A stretch of DNA of 64,000 bases from Lampris incognitus (taxonomy: Eukaryota; Chordata; Actinopteri; Lampriformes; Lampridae): the NCBI RefSeq assembly GCF_029633865.1, contig NC_079211.1:10167913-10231912 (forward strand). The letters run 5' to 3'. A model generated the notes under the pieces. That model searched no databases, had not been told where the DNA came from, and worked only from the letters and a program-made list of their open reading frames with translations. The position numbers and the translations under genes are program-made. Below are positions 33,570 to 45,742 of this stretch, in pieces (the first letter of the stretch is position 1; the number at the start of each line of letters is the position of its first letter).

Positions 33570-34526
33570 AGACATATCAAGATATGATGGGCCTGTGCAG
33601 CCTGACCTGGGAGTTTCCCTAAGACTCTACACGGAGGAGCCAGAAGAGGCTTTCAAACCGAGTGGTACAAGACCCATTCATGGCCGGGGTATTCTCAGAA
33701 CAAGGACGCAGCTTGTTGTTTCCCCTGTAGACATTTCTCTCGTCCTGGTGCCCCCAAGACTGAGCCTGGCTACCCACTGAATGTCAGTGGATATTGTTAG
33801 AATTTTGTATTCTTGCTCTTTTTCAACTTATTTTTAGCTTTTGGTCTTCGTGTGTGTATATCTTATACTGTGTTTGCTGTGTTTGTGTATGTCTGTCTTG
33901 CACTCTTTGGCAAAGCCGCAGCCCTCATTTCATTTTTAACATGTGCCGGCACATTCTTTCTAATGACAATAAATTGAATTGAACTGAATTGAATTGAATT
34001 GAAGGGTATCGTAACTGGAGGGGGGGGGGCAACATTTAAAGACAGTAGTTTCTGTTCTCATGCCAGATCCAAAAACCACATCAGTGCAATGTTCACATGG
34101 GCAGAGAAAAAAAAAAAAAGACTGACAAAAATACCTCTCTGTTGGGAATAATCAATGAGCAAAACAAGAAGCTGGTGACTGAGAATCAAAACTACATTAA
34201 AGCTCCAGCTGAGATTCTCCTTTTGACTACTGCAGAAAACACAGCCCAGCGGGGGCCACAGGGAGAGTCCTGACTCAGAAAAAAGGGGTGTTTCTTTTGG
34301 CCATGTTAGACTTGCTGGGGGGGGGGGGGTGGCACGGTGGAGCAGTGGTCAGCGTGGTCGCCTCACAGCAAGAAGGCCCTGGGTTCGAGCCCAGGGGTAG
34401 TCCAACCTTGGTGGGTCATCCTGGGTCGTCCTCGTGGGTTTCCTCTGGGGGCTCTGGTTTCCTCCCACAATCCAAAGACATGTAGGTCAGGTGAATTGGC
34501 CGTACTAAATTGTCCCTAGGAATAAA

Positions 34527-34564
<38 letters not shown>

Positions 34565-36330
34565 TGGGCCCTGTTATGGCCTGGCGGCCTGTCCAGGGTG
34601 TCTCCCTGCCTGCCGCCCAGTGACCGCTGGAATAGGCTCCAGCATCCCCACGACCCTGAGAGCAGGATAAGCGGTTCAGATAATGGATGGATGGATGGAT
34701 TTACTGGGCAACCACAGCCCTATGATTAAAAAAAGACTTCAACAGCAAGCTATTCATGCAAAATACACGAGTAAAACCATCCAAAACAAAACACTGGAAT
34801 GCTTGGCTGGTATGGTTAAAGAAGAAACCATCCAAGAGGTCAGAAAGAGCACACAGTTTTTCAGCAATTGTAGGTGAAACTAAAGTTGCTCAGAAAAAAG
34901 AGCAAATCTCATTTGTTCTAGGACACTACTATAAGGGTGTGGTTCACAAGAGCTTTCCGGAGTTTGCAGAGGCCTGAACGCCTAGATGCTGCTGCCTTAA
35001 CTGCTCAGATTATACACTTCTCTGAGAATGACGGGTTGGAGTATAAGAAAAATCTTGTTGTCCAGGGCTACGATGGCGCTGCTGGGATGCGCGGGGCACA
35101 TTCGGGCGTCCAGGCCAACAGAGAAGAAGCAGCCAAGCATGCTTTCTGTGTTCATCATAGTGCACACTGTTTAAACGTAGTCATTGTACACTCGGTCAAA
35201 GGTGTCGCTGATGCTGGGAATTCCTTCCCGTTGCTGGAAGGATTATACGTATTCATATCTGGGTCTTACCCGCACAGGTGGTTGGAAGTGCAGTGAGAGA
35301 TGTTTGATGGTCCGCTAAGGGAACTTCCCAACAGCTCAGCGGTACGTGTTGGGCTCGCGGACACACAGCATGTCGCAATGTTATGGACAGGTTACCTGCA
35401 ATCGTACGAGTGCTTGAAGAGCTTGCGTCCGAGGACCATCCACAGAGAGCTGTTGAAGCCAGAGGGATATTGGCTCAGACTGATCTGAATTTTGTTGGAC
35501 GTCTTGTACTTTTCAGAAAGGTCTTGAGTGACTCACATTTTGTTGTCAGAAATGCTCCAGTCTAAAATAGCGGACCATGCTGAGGCTGTTCAGCTAACTG
35601 AAGCACCCAAAGAGACACCGTTACGCTATCGTAGCGAGGTCTTTTTTTGATGAACTGTGGACTGAAACACTTGACACGTGTCAAGTAAGTGACTTCTACA
35701 ACCCAGCACAACCAAAAGAGGTCGACGCGGACAACAAGAACACTTCAACGTTGTGTCATTGCTTCAACGCTCGGACAGCATGTAGTACCTGATAACAAAG
35801 ACGGTTTTCGTGCCAAAGTGCACGATAACACGGTTGGAGAAATAGAAAGATGATTTTCAAATACCGGCTGCAACATCATGAAAGCAGTTTTTTTGAGAGA
35901 GGAGGCTGTTCTCCTGTTGGCCAATGCTTATGTGTCAAATATACTGCAGATCTAAAACATGAACTTCATCAGACAGGGAGAGTGTTAGATAGACTACAGA
36001 AAACAGGACAAGAGAGTCCTAGCCCTCTGATGGAATGTGCACAATGTTTGGAGCCATACCAGGATGCGTTCTGTGAGCTGTTCAGGTTGTGCAAAATAGC
36101 TGTAGTGTTACCGGTGAGCAGGGCAGCGTGTGAACAGAGTTTGTCAACTCTCGGGATCAGAAAGAATTGTTTGCGGTCTACTATGACAGGGACTAGATGG
36201 TCAAGTTTGGCTTTACTCAGCATTGAATCAAAACGCAGCAAAGCTTTGGATCTAAATAGGTTTGTTAGGCGTTCTGCAGAACAACATGGTAGTCGCCGTG
36301 TTCAGCTCTTGTAGATTCATGTCAACTTTA
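33570..36330 (+). pseudogene. Decayed hAT transposase gene (ZMYM1-like)
   Basis: Remnant of a hAT-superfamily transposase of the type domesticated in ZMYM1-like proteins. Fragments in order: LDISRYDGPVQPDLGVSL (33.57 kb, N-terminal part); SKNHISAMFTWAEK (34.07 kb, end of a TTF-type zinc finger); AKYTSKTIQNKTLECLAGM (34.76 kb); AAALTAQIIHFSEND and VVQGYDGAAGMRGAHSGVQA (35.0-35.1 kb, RNase-H-like catalytic region); AFCVHHSAHCLNVVIVHSVK; then, near 36.1 kb, VSRAACEQSLSTLGIRKN of the C-terminal dimerisation domain. Many stops and frameshifts separate them. A SINE (34320-34700) and probably a LINE 3' end (about 33.65-34.01 kb, with an (AATTG)n tail) interrupt it. It is not functional. Confidence 0.75.
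34320..34700 (+). mobile_element. SINE family B, full copy
   Basis: tRNA-like head 'ggcacggtggagcagtggtc' with B box 'gggttcgagcc' at about 34381. The body includes 'gtttcctctgggggctctgg' and 'actaaattgtccctagg', an internal (GT)n (34530-34560), the tail 'gagcaggataagcggttcag', then (GGAT)n. Flanks TTGCTGGG (34312-34319) and TTACTGGG (34701-34708) look like an aged target duplication. It splits the hAT transposase remnant and is therefore younger than it. Confidence 0.85.
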
Positions 36331-37129
36331 TGCTGCACTGGCTCTGCTCACTAATGTAAGGCATTTTCTGGAAAGTCATGAAATATGTGTAATGTACATC
36401 CAGAACGATACAGTCCAAAGAATCTCATTGCATTGTCGGTGAAAATTAGGATGTTAAAAGCAGCCCTATCATTTCCATCCACTTCATTTCAGTTGAAAAT
36501 TCTATGTTTACACAAAAAACTTAAATGATGAAGCCAGTTTTTGATGTATTGCTGCTATAGAAGGCATGGAAACTGAATGTAAGCAAAATGGAATGGCTTA
36601 ATCCTGTAAATAAATTTGGCTATTGCACTGAAGTTGGACTTATGATTGACAGCTGATAGGAATAACTCATATCTACAATTGTCTGACAAATACAAATGAG
36701 ACTTACTAATTTAACAGACCTACTGCAGCAGTCTTTGCATAAATTTGATGACCCCTGCTGGTCTAATAGAGCAATTTTGGGGATAGACGAGTCAGCTTTT
36801 TTATATAGTGCAATAATTTAATGGTTTTTTTTTGTTGCTGCTTTTGCCTAGTTTTTAGGCTGCAGAGGGATTAAATGTGGCCTTAACTTTCAGTTTCTCA
36901 ATTTTGTTGGTTTTGTCCTCATCCTTTTATCGGTTTTAGTTTGGGAACATCCAGAAAATGTCTAAAGATTTGGCTAAAAACACAAGCAAACAAAAAATTC
37001 TGATGCAATGTCTCAATTTGGGGGCTTTTCCGAGCAAATATTAATGTGATCGTTTGCAATTTATATATATATATAATTTCTGGTGCACAACCCTTTACAA
37101 CATTCCAATCTCTGTAAAACCCCTTTGCC
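36331..37129. other. AT-rich spacer after the hAT remnant
   Basis: Probably the 3' non-coding part of the decayed transposon and unrelated DNA. No gene or inverted end was recognised. Confidence 0.4.
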
Positions 37130-37417
37130 CCCTGGGTAATGGCTGATTCACCTGACCTAGGTGAACTAATTCATCCGACTCAGCACATTCGACATATTCA
37201 CACCTGGGACAATTCAGTACGGCAGATTCACCTGACCTCCATGTCTTTGGACTGTGAGAGAAAACCGGATCCCCCGGAGGTAACCCACGCAGACACCATG
37301 CAAACTCCACACAGAGGACGATCCGGGACGACCCCCAAGGTTGGACTTACCCCGGGACTCGAACCCGTGGCCTTCTTGCTGTGAGGCGACCGCGCTAACC
37401 ACTGCGCCACCGCGGAG
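37130..37417 (-). mobile_element. SINE family B, antisense, with tRNA-like head
   Basis: The minus strand begins at about 37417 with 'gcggtggcgcagtggttagc', has the B box 'gggttcgagtc' near 37362, and runs through 'tggagtttgcatggtgtctg' and 'tctcacagtccaaagacatg'. The 3' tail is diverged or lost at about 37130. Confidence 0.8.
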
Positions 37418-38160
37418 CATCCGCCACGTCACTCAAATAGTCGCATCCCCCGCTGGCCAGCGGGTGTTCCGTTTTAGCTCCTGAATCAACGTCAGAAGGA
37501 CTCGAGTCGGAAGAAAGTCCTTGCTTCCGCCCCCTTTCGGCAAAAACGACCTTTCTTATGTCTATATAGTTATATACAGACAGGTATTTATCGTTAAATT
37601 TAACCTTATTTTAGAATTTTAGCTAATTCTGACGCGAAATGTACATCGTCTGGCTACTCGGCGGCCATCTTGGAAAGCCCGCTCTTCAACATTTAGCTTG
37701 GCGCTTAAACGGCTGTCGGTTCATTTCGTCTGTTCTTCTTTTAATCAACTTTGTCTCGACGCCATTGTGTTTACCTTTATTTTATTTCACATACGTCTTC
37801 TTAACTTGTGCTTACCCCGAGGTGGGACCTAGTTATTTGCTTTGCAAGTAGCCAAACCGTTTCAAGGCTTGACACGGAAGTTCACGTCGAGTCCCAAGTC
37901 GACCAAGTCTCAAGGTTACGCCGATCAAACGGGGTCCTAAGCAAGTATTTGTGTGTTTTTAACAAATATAATTTCATTTTAATTTGATATGTGTATATAT
38001 ATAGGTTTGTGTTAACATGTTTGTGTCAAACGCATTGAGCCCTAGCTTTTTTCATGTCATAAAAGAGGGGGAGGGCTACGTCACGACCAGTGATTACAAA
38101 CGTACTCCCCACCCAGACTAAAAAAGAGGACTATTTATTTAGGATAAAGAAAATCATTCT
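37418..38160. promoter_or_regulatory. Possible promoter with YY1-like motif
   Basis: The stretch contains 'ggcggccatcttgg' (37660-37673), which fits the YY1 core CCATNTT flanked by GC as often seen at transcription starts. A well-formed 70-nt exon-like segment lies about 0.8 kb downstream. There is no recognisable coding sequence. This is weak evidence for a non-coding or 5'-untranslated transcript; it may equally be transposon-derived. Confidence 0.25.
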
Positions 38161-38167
38161 ATTTAGT

Positions 38168-38305
38168 AATCCAAAGGAGTCGAATCCAGTGCAACTGGAC
38201 TTGGTATGATATATACCAAGTCCAGTTGCACTTGATTCGACTCCTTTGTCCAGTTGCACTTGATTCGACTCCTTTGTCCAGTTGCACTTGATTCAACTCC
38301 TTTGG
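38168..38305. repeat. Hairpin plus three tandem 28-bp units
   Basis: 'ccaaagg..cttggtat' at 38171-38208 is the near-exact inverse of 38214-38252, forming a 38-bp-arm hairpin. The right arm continues as three direct copies of a unit of about 28 bp containing 'gttgcacttgattcgactcc' (the last with one change). It is a fold-back type repeat; no coding. Confidence 0.75.
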
Positions 38306-38479
38306 ATAACCATGACTTGGATGAATGAGAACATTCACAGACATTCTATTTAGTGCTATACTTAGCAACCTGTTGTAACAGGGAAAGTAAGAAAATATTT
38401 GGTTCTGTTGTCACTCTTCCAACATGGCTTTGTGTCCTTTGTAACTACTAACATGTAATCGACAAACATTTTCTTACAG

Positions 38480-38549
38480 AAGCCTGTACATTAGAGAGCT
38501 TCGCAAGTGAAGACGACATCTTGGCAACAGCCTGGAACCTGCACCTCAG
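38480..38549 (+). other. Exon-like segment, unassigned
   Basis: Acceptor 'cattttcttacag' (ending 38479) and donor CAG|GTGAGT (38547-38555) bracket 70 nt starting 'aagcctgtacatt'. No protein similarity is recognised and I cannot link it to another exon. It may be a non-coding exon or chance. Confidence 0.25.
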
Positions 38550-38695
38550 GTGAGTTTTCTCTTGAGTGATTGATGTAATTAATGATTTAAGCCCATCAAA
38601 ACTGCCCTGTTTAGCTTAGCTCATATCAATAGGCTCATCATTTGGGGTTTGCTGTATCCCACAATATTTTTCAGCAGATATACTTTTTTTTTTAA

Positions 38696-39080
38696 ACGTA
38701 GAGGTGATGAAGGTGTATAAATTTAGATACTTGGGGTCAATCGTCCAAAGTAATGGAGAGTGCAGAAGAGAGGTGAAGAAGAGAGTGCAGGCGTGGTGGA
38801 TTGGGTGGAGAAGAGTGTCAGGAGTGATTTGTGACAGAAGGGTACCAGCAAGAGTTAAAGGGAAGATTTACAAGGTGGTTGTGATACCAGCTATGTTATA
38901 TGGTTTGGAGACAGTGGCGCTGACGAAAGACAGGAGGAAGGCCAAAGAGGAGGTTTATGGGTGTGGTGAGGGAGGACATGCAGGTGACTGGTGTGACAGA
39001 GGAAGATGCAGAGGACAGGAAAAAATGGAAATGGATTATCCGCTGTGGCGACCCCTAACGGGAGCAGCCTAAAGTAATAG
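38696..39080 (+). mobile_element. RTE-type LINE 3' fragment, internally deleted
   Basis: It encodes KFRYLGSIVQSNGECRREVK and RVPARVKGKIYKVVVIPAMLYG, then jumps to the C-terminal basic and VTEEDAED-type end by an internal deletion at about 38.93 kb. It has the same 3' end as the 0.87-2.25 kb element ('ctaacgggagcagcc') but a short tail. Confidence 0.8.
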
Positions 39081-39419
39081 ATATGTAGGCACTTTTCAGA
39101 GCACTCAAGGACACCTTACACAACACAGTTAAAAAACAAGCAACACTGTATCAGACAGCATAAAATCAAAACAAAGCAGGGTAGACAATAAAAAGTTAAT
39201 ACAACAGATAAGTATAAAATCATCATTTGCACAAAACTCAATGAAGTCTGGATCAGACAGAATATACCAGTTTGAAAAGGTGCGTTTTGAGATGTAGTGC
39301 AAGCCCATTAGGGCTGAACTACTACTACTACTTTACCGTAAATGAGAAAAAAAAGATTAATCAAGATAAAGCAGACATAACTCATAACAGAATACAGTAA
39401 ACAGACATAAAAAACTAGA

Positions 39420-40793
39420 CCTAATCTAAAACAATGTCTTTCTGCATTACATATTCTCTCAACCTCTTCTTGCATCCAACTCTGTTGGTAATTGAAACCA
39501 AATGTTGCGGAAGTCCATTCCAGCAGGTAATTGCCCCGTACATTACAGTCTTTTTTAAGGCATCAGTTCTGGGTTTAGGCAAGGTGAAATGACCCCTCCT
39601 GGCATGTCTAGTGCCATAGTCATGACCATTCCTAGTAAGCAAGGCTACAGGATTAAACGCCTACAGAAAATCAACATCTACAGTGCTGTTGCTTTTTGTT
39701 TTTCTTGCCCTTTTGTATGTGTTTAAGTGGAAGAGTACTGCTGGTGTGGTGTGTGGCTGCCACTTCTCCCTCTCATAGCCCCCCTTCCCATCCACCCCTG
39801 TATGTCTGTGTTATGTTTATCTGTTGTCTTGTTTCACCCCGTTTATTGTAAAGCGACTTTGAGTGTTAGAAAAGCGAAGATTTTTTAATTATTATTATTA
39901 AGCAACAGCTGAGAGGAGAGGCAAACAATTTATGTAGCGTATAAATGTTTTTCATAAATATAATCAGACTACAAGCTAATCTGTCATTGACTCTCATCCA
40001 TGACAATTCTTTATGCATTTTCTTCAATACTTTTTCCAATTGAGCAATGCAGAGCGAGTCTCACAGCTCTGTTTTGGGTAAGCTGGATTTTATTTAGTTC
40101 TTGTTTAGATGCATTGGACCAGATTGCTGGGCAGTAGTCAAGATGTGACAAGACTAGGGATTGTATGACTTGCTTAGTAGTTGTGTTAGCTAGAAAGTAA
40201 GCACTCCTTCTAATGATTGAAATACTTCTGCAATATTATTAATGTGAATAGCCCAAGAGAGTGTTTCATCTATATTGTAACCCCCAGAAATCTGGCCTCC
40301 TTAGCTTGTTCAATATCAGCACCTTGCAAAGAAATACACAGTCTGTGTTCCTTTCCTTGAGCATACTTTGAGCAAATAACAAGACATTTCATTTTGGATA
40401 TATTCAGTTTCAGCTTATTTTCAGTGACCCAATTGGAAATCTGCATTAACTCATCTTGAAGTAGACTGCTCAAGTCTGTGGCATTCTTTGCGGAAGCATA
40501 TATTGTAGTGTCGTCTGCGTAAACTGCCATGTGAGCATTTTTTTTTTAAATATGTGGCATATCATTTACAAATATTGAGTATAGTAGAGGTCCAAGACAA
40601 CTTCCTTGATGAACGCCACATTGTAGTGTCTTAATACTTGACAAAGTTCCATTAATCATGACACATAGTTGTCTGCTGAATAGGTAGCTTTTCATCCAGT
40701 CAATAACTGAGAGTTTGAAGCCATAAGCTGCTATTTTTATAAGTAGAAGTTCATAGTCGATATCAAAAGCTGTGCTAAAATCCAACAGCAATG
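39420..40793 (-). mobile_element. Antisense LINE fragment, same family as 42.3-45.7 kb
   Basis: The minus strand shows LLDFSTAFDIDYELLLIKIAAYGF (block A, about 40.79-40.72 kb), CGVHQGSCLGPLLYSIFVNDMP (block B), MAVYADDTTIYAS (block C, 40.53 kb) and an HDYGTRHARRGHFTLPKPRT end (39.6 kb). In-frame stops lie between. Upstream reverse transcriptase and endonuclease parts are missing, cut at 40793 where an RTE fragment begins. Confidence 0.8.
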
Positions 40794-41210
40794 TTGTGTG
40801 GTTTTGGAGACAGTGGCACTGATGAAAAGACAGGAGGTGGAGCTAGAGGTGGCAGAGTTGAAGATGCTAAAATTTTCATTGGGAGTGACAAAGAAGGACA
40901 GGATTAGGAACGAGTATATTAGAGGGACAGCTCAGGTTGGATGGTTTGGAGACAAAGCAAGAGAGACAAGATTGAGATGATTTGGGCATGTGTGGAGGAG
41001 AGATGCTGGGTATATTGAGAGAAGGATGCTGAATATGGAGCTGCCAGGGAAGAGGAAAAGAGGAAGGCCAAAAAGGAGGTTTATGAATGTGGTGAGGGAG
41101 GACTTGCAGGTGGCTGGTGTGACAGAGGAAGATGCAGAGGACAGGAAGAGATGGAAACGGGTGATCCGCTGTGGCGACACTTAAGGGGAGCAGCCGAAAG
41201 TAGTAGTAGT
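40794..41210 (+). mobile_element. RTE-type LINE 3' fragment
   Basis: It encodes KRQEVELEVAELKMLKFSLG, IRGTAQVGWFGDKARE, RKRGRPKRRFMNVVRED and VTEEDAEDRKRWKRVIRCGD, ending in 'agtagtagt'. It is about 85-90% alike in protein to the copy at 0.87-2.25 kb. It lies between an antisense LINE fragment and a truncated coding fragment, and may have inserted into one of them. Confidence 0.8.
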
Positions 41211-41600
41211 CCTGGTATATCCAGAAATTGTGGTAAGACCAAAAAGATATCTGCTGATTTGTCTGAATCGTTGACCATTGCTTGGCAATAAATGAAGGTA
41301 GTTTTCACCATCTTACGGACAGTGTCTTCACCAGCATAGTAACTCAAAACAGGAATGGGTGCTTCCATGTCTTCGTCAGTTGGCACTTCATCACCGGTGA
41401 AGGGTTGTCGACTATGACCTGGCTCACCAACTTAGGAAAAAAGACACTTTGATAGCCTCTTGCCTGCACAATTCACAGCTCATGATATCATGAAGTCAGT
41501 AATATGTAACTGATAAGTGAACTTACCTTTGCGGGATTTGGTTCCCAAGGCACCTCTTTCCTCTGCAGTTTTTCTTTGTATGGTCTTCAATCACCATGGC
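41211..41600 (-). pseudogene. Truncated two-exon fragment of an unidentified gene
   Basis: Two exon-like pieces join in phase on the minus strand. One (to a donor at about 41526) encodes IQRKTAEERGALGTKSRK. It splices to an acceptor 'ttttttcctaag' at about 41432 and continues VGEPGHSRQPFTGDEVPTDED, then EAPIPVLSYYAGEDTVRKMVK and DIFLVLPQFLDIPG. It stops at the RTE fragment's 3' end. I recall similar text in multi-copy uncharacterised fish proteins but cannot name the family. It could be a gene relic carried or cut by transposons. Confidence 0.45.
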
Positions 41601-42251
41601 GGGTATGCAAACCCACTCTCTGGATCATAGTAATGTTCCTGTGTTTTTACATATGAACATATACAAAAAAACAAACGAAACAAAACATAATACAGACATT
41701 TCAAAGAGTGAATATGTGCATAATGATGCAATGACACTTTTACTTACTCATGTTGTGAATGTGGTGGCCTCTCTTTCAAGGATGAGGATGTCCACATCCT
41801 TTATAGGGAAGAATTCTGGTTTGAACGGGGAGTCAAAGAGGCCATCTATGTGAAGAGGGAACGACCATCCCTGAACCGAGGGGGTGCAGGGCCTAAGAGT
41901 ACATCTGCCGCAATCTTACAATGGTGTGATACAACTATTCCCAAATCCTCTGTGAATAGTACACATGGCCACTGAAACTCTAGTTATTGGTCACGCCCAT
42001 ACTTGCATATGAAACTGATCGTTGTTTTAAGTCATTATGCCACTGTATTGTTTATAAGGGTGGGATACCTGCGGTCAGCTGAGACTGAAGAGGTCAATTA
42101 GATGAGTGATGAAACGTTTCTTTCTCAACAAACATTGTGTCTAGGGGAACTGATTCAACTTTCTGTGATTCACATCTATTTATACATTATAATTAATTCA
42201 TTTATACATCACACTACTGTAGTCTGTGAATGGCCCTTTGATTTGCTACTG

Positions 42252-42255
<4 letters not shown>

Positions 42256-42327
<72 letters not shown>
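42256..42327. repeat. (GT)36 microsatellite
   Basis: An uninterrupted GT run directly upstream of a LINE's probable 5' region. Confidence 0.95.
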
Positions 42328-42328
<1 letters not shown>

Positions 42329-45300
42329 CGCCTTGCCGTGGCGGAGAAGCTTGCTTATACCAGTGATCCCAAGCACTATGCCGTCTGGAGCTTGGTAGGG
42401 TCACCCAAGGCGGATAGGTCAAGGGGGAGGTTCCAGACGAAGCGCGATCCAACAAAGACCTCAACAGAGGAACTGGCGGGAGATGTCTCCAGGTCATGTC
42501 TTTTAAATTACCAAAGAAGGGTTTAAAAATAGCACATCTTAATATATGCAGTCTTAAATATAAAGTTCATGAGATGACTTCCTTAACTGAAAATGAGAAT
42601 TTACACGTACTTGTCATTTCGTAAACTCACTTAGATCCATCGGTAGATTAAATGAAATTGCTGTGTCGGGATATAGTGTTTTTAGAAATGATAGAAACCG
42701 CTATGGTGGTGGTGTGGCAATATATATACAGAACCATATACCTGTCAGGATAAGAGGGGATCTTTTGACTTCAGCCATTGAGGCCCTATGGATTCAAATA
42801 CATTGGATTCAAATACATTTACCTCACACCAAACCATTTCTCTTAAGGTGTTGTTATAGACCACCAAGTGCAAATGCTCAGTACTTAGAAGATATATGTT
42901 ACATGTTGCAGAAAGCTACAGACTGTGATAGAGAGATGTATTTTCTAGGGAATTTGAATATAGACTGGCTCTCTGCAAAATGTTCACTGAAAAGGAAGCT
43001 GAGTGATATTGCAAAAGTGTGTAATTTATTTCAGGTGGTGAATGTACCTACTCGGGTGTATACAAACTGTGCAGGACAGAAATCGGCAACCTGTATCGAC
43101 CACATTTTCACTAATGGTAAAGAAATGTGCTCAAAGGCTATATCAATTCCAGTTGGCTTCAGTGATCACAATTTGGTGGCAATTGTTAGGAAAGCCAAAA
43201 TTCCAAAAGTTGGACCTAAAGTTGTTGTTCAAACATCTTATAAATCTTTTTGCGAGAATGATTTCATTAGGGACATAAATAGGGTGCAATGGGATAATGT
43301 GTGTAAAATGCATGATGTGGATACAGCACTTGAACTTTTTACGAATATGTTTTTAAAAGTGGCTGACAAACGTGCTCCCATTAAGAAATTCACAGTAAGG
43401 AAAAGAAAAGCAGCTTGGATTGATGAGGAACTGAAAGCCTTGATGGCCCAGAGGGATAAAATGAATACTGAGTCAATTAAGTCTGGTAATGCAACTGATT
43501 GGAAGTCATATTGTTCACTAAGAAACCAAGCGACAAAAATAAATAGGGTAAAGAAAAGAAGGTATTATCAAAATAGAATAAATGAAATTAAACATGATAG
43601 AAAGAAACTGTGAAAGACTTTAGACGAGCTAATGGGTAGATCGGGGGAAAATACACCCTCCTTCCTAGAGTCAGACGGTACCTTCCTTACTAAACCTCAA
43701 GATATTGCTAACTATTTTAATGACTATTTTGCTGGAAAGATTGAGAAACAAAAAACTGAAACAACAACTTCAGATAACATGCTTTCAAAACAATTGATTA
43801 ATGACCATTTTATGAAAAATAGAGATTGTGAACTTGACTTTCAAGCTGTTCAAGTGAATATAGTAGAAATCTTCTTAGTAGTGTAAATAGTGAAAAACCC
43901 TCAGGATTAGATAACCTTGATGGGAAACTCTTAGGAATGGTTTCTGGCCCTGTTGCATTACCCATATGCCGTATTTTGAACCTAACTTTACAGAAGGGTG
44001 TCTGTCCCTTGGCATGGAAAGCTGCAAAAGTTATTCCTTTACCCATAAACAAGAAGGACATATTTACAGGCGCTAATAGCCGTCCTATCAGCATTCTTCT
44101 GGTGATAAGCAAGCTTATGGAAAGAGTTGTGTTTGACCAGGTTTTATCTTATTTTTCTGTTAACAAACTTAACTCTTAATTTCAGCATGCCTACAAAAAA
44201 GATCACTCCACAAGTACTGCTTTGATGCAGATGACTGATCAGTGGCTGAGGGATATAGACAAGAAAAGGATTGTGGGTGCTGTGCTACTTGATTTTAGTG
44301 CTGCGTTTGATGTAATAGACCACGAGATGCTTTTAATGAAACTTGCTGCTTATGGCTTTAATAAGTGGACCCTTAATTGGATGAGGAGCTACTTATCAAA
44401 CAGAACACACACTGTTTACTTTAACAGTAGTTTTTCTACTGTAAGGACAGTACAGTGTGGTGTTCCTCAGGGAAGTTGTTGGGGCCCATTGCTCTACTCT
44501 GTTTTTACCAATGATATGCCACTTGTTTTGAGTAATGCTAGCTTAGCTACGTATGTTTGCCGATTATTCCACAGTGTATATGTCATCAAACAGTGTGGAT
44601 GAGTTATATGTTCTTCTGGGAAATGATATGAAATTGATTTTGGAGTGGGTAACCAAAAACAATCTAGTTTTGAATGTATCAAAGATGAAATGTATTGTTT
44701 TTGGCTCAAACCATGCATTAAGATGTCAGAACCAATTAAGCATATCTATCAAGGGCAGCTGCATAGAACAAGTTACTGAGGCTAAACTTCTAAGAGTCAT
44801 TCCTGATGAACAACTATCGTGGCAGAATCACATAGAAAAAATAATTGGAAAAATGGGGAGAGGAATATCTATGATAAGAAGATACTACTCCTTCTTTACG
44901 CCAACTACCATTTTACAGGTTGTACAAACCTTGGTTTTGTCACACCTTGACTACTGCCCAGCAATCTGGTCAAGTGCAGCAAAACAGGAGCTAAACAAGC
45001 TTCAGGTAGTGCAGAATAGAGCAACACGTCTTGCACTCAGGTGTTCAATGAGAAAAGGCATAGACCAAATGCACCGTGATCTTGCCTGGTTGAAAGTAGA
45101 AGACAGATTAACACGCAATCTTCTAACGTTATTCAGGAATATAGTTGCGTCAAAACAACCCTCCTGCCTGTACTCAAGAATAAGTTTTCCCCAGGACGGA
45201 CATGAACATGGAACAAGACAAGTTAGCAGGGGTCATGTTACAATTCCTCGACCCAGAACAAATGCAGTGAAAAGGACTGCTATGTATAGGGCCATTTCAC

Positions 45301-45484
45301 AGTGGAATAGGTTGCCATACGTTATTACTCAAGCAACAAGTAAAGAAAGTTTTAAAAAGCAACTTACGAGGTTATTTTTGGGTACAGGCATACACAATGT
45401 CGAATACATAACTTTTTATATATTTATTCTGAAATAGGTAGCTCCAAGCAGTTGGTAGGAGTAGTCTGTGATAGATGCTACTCT

Positions 45485-45527
<43 letters not shown>

Positions 45528-45742
45528 GGGGGTTATGTGTTTGGCTTTTCTAATAATGCTGGTTTAACTGAGGTGGGTGGGATAGGGCGGGGGATGAATT
45601 GAATTTAGTGATGCAATTGTGTTTATTTATGCATGCATGCCTGTGAAAGCATGCTTATACATGGATGTTTTTAATGCGGACCCCAGGAAGAGTAGCTGTT
45701 GCCTTGGGTAACCGCTAATGGGAATCTAAATAAACATAAACA
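42328..45742 (+). mobile_element. Near full-length LINE with endonuclease and reverse transcriptase
   Basis: Non-LTR element of the jockey/L2/CR1/Rex group. An endonuclease-type stretch runs from about 42.66 kb (RCCYRPPSANAQYLEDICYM, YFLGNLNIDWLS, SATCIDHIFTNG, GFSDHNLVAIV). A linker with RKRKAAWIDEELKALMAQRD ends at a stop at 43611. The reverse transcriptase has KAAKVIPLPINKKD, HAYKKDHSTSTALM, VLLDFSAAFDVIDHEMLLMK (block A), QCGVPQGSCWGPLLYSVFTNDM (block B, with C for the usual L before GP) and a C block whose YADD has decayed to FADYS beside a frameshift (about 44.55 kb). The thumb and HGTRQVSRGHVTIPRPRT end at 45437. The 3' UTR holds a (GT)n and ends 'aaataaacataaac'. Stops and frameshifts make it inactive, but decay is modest. 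Confidence 0.85.

Noticed and set aside
34331-34395. tRNA gene
   Set aside because: The A- and B-box-like sequence belongs to a SINE head; the cloverleaf is degenerate and the copy carries the full SINE body.
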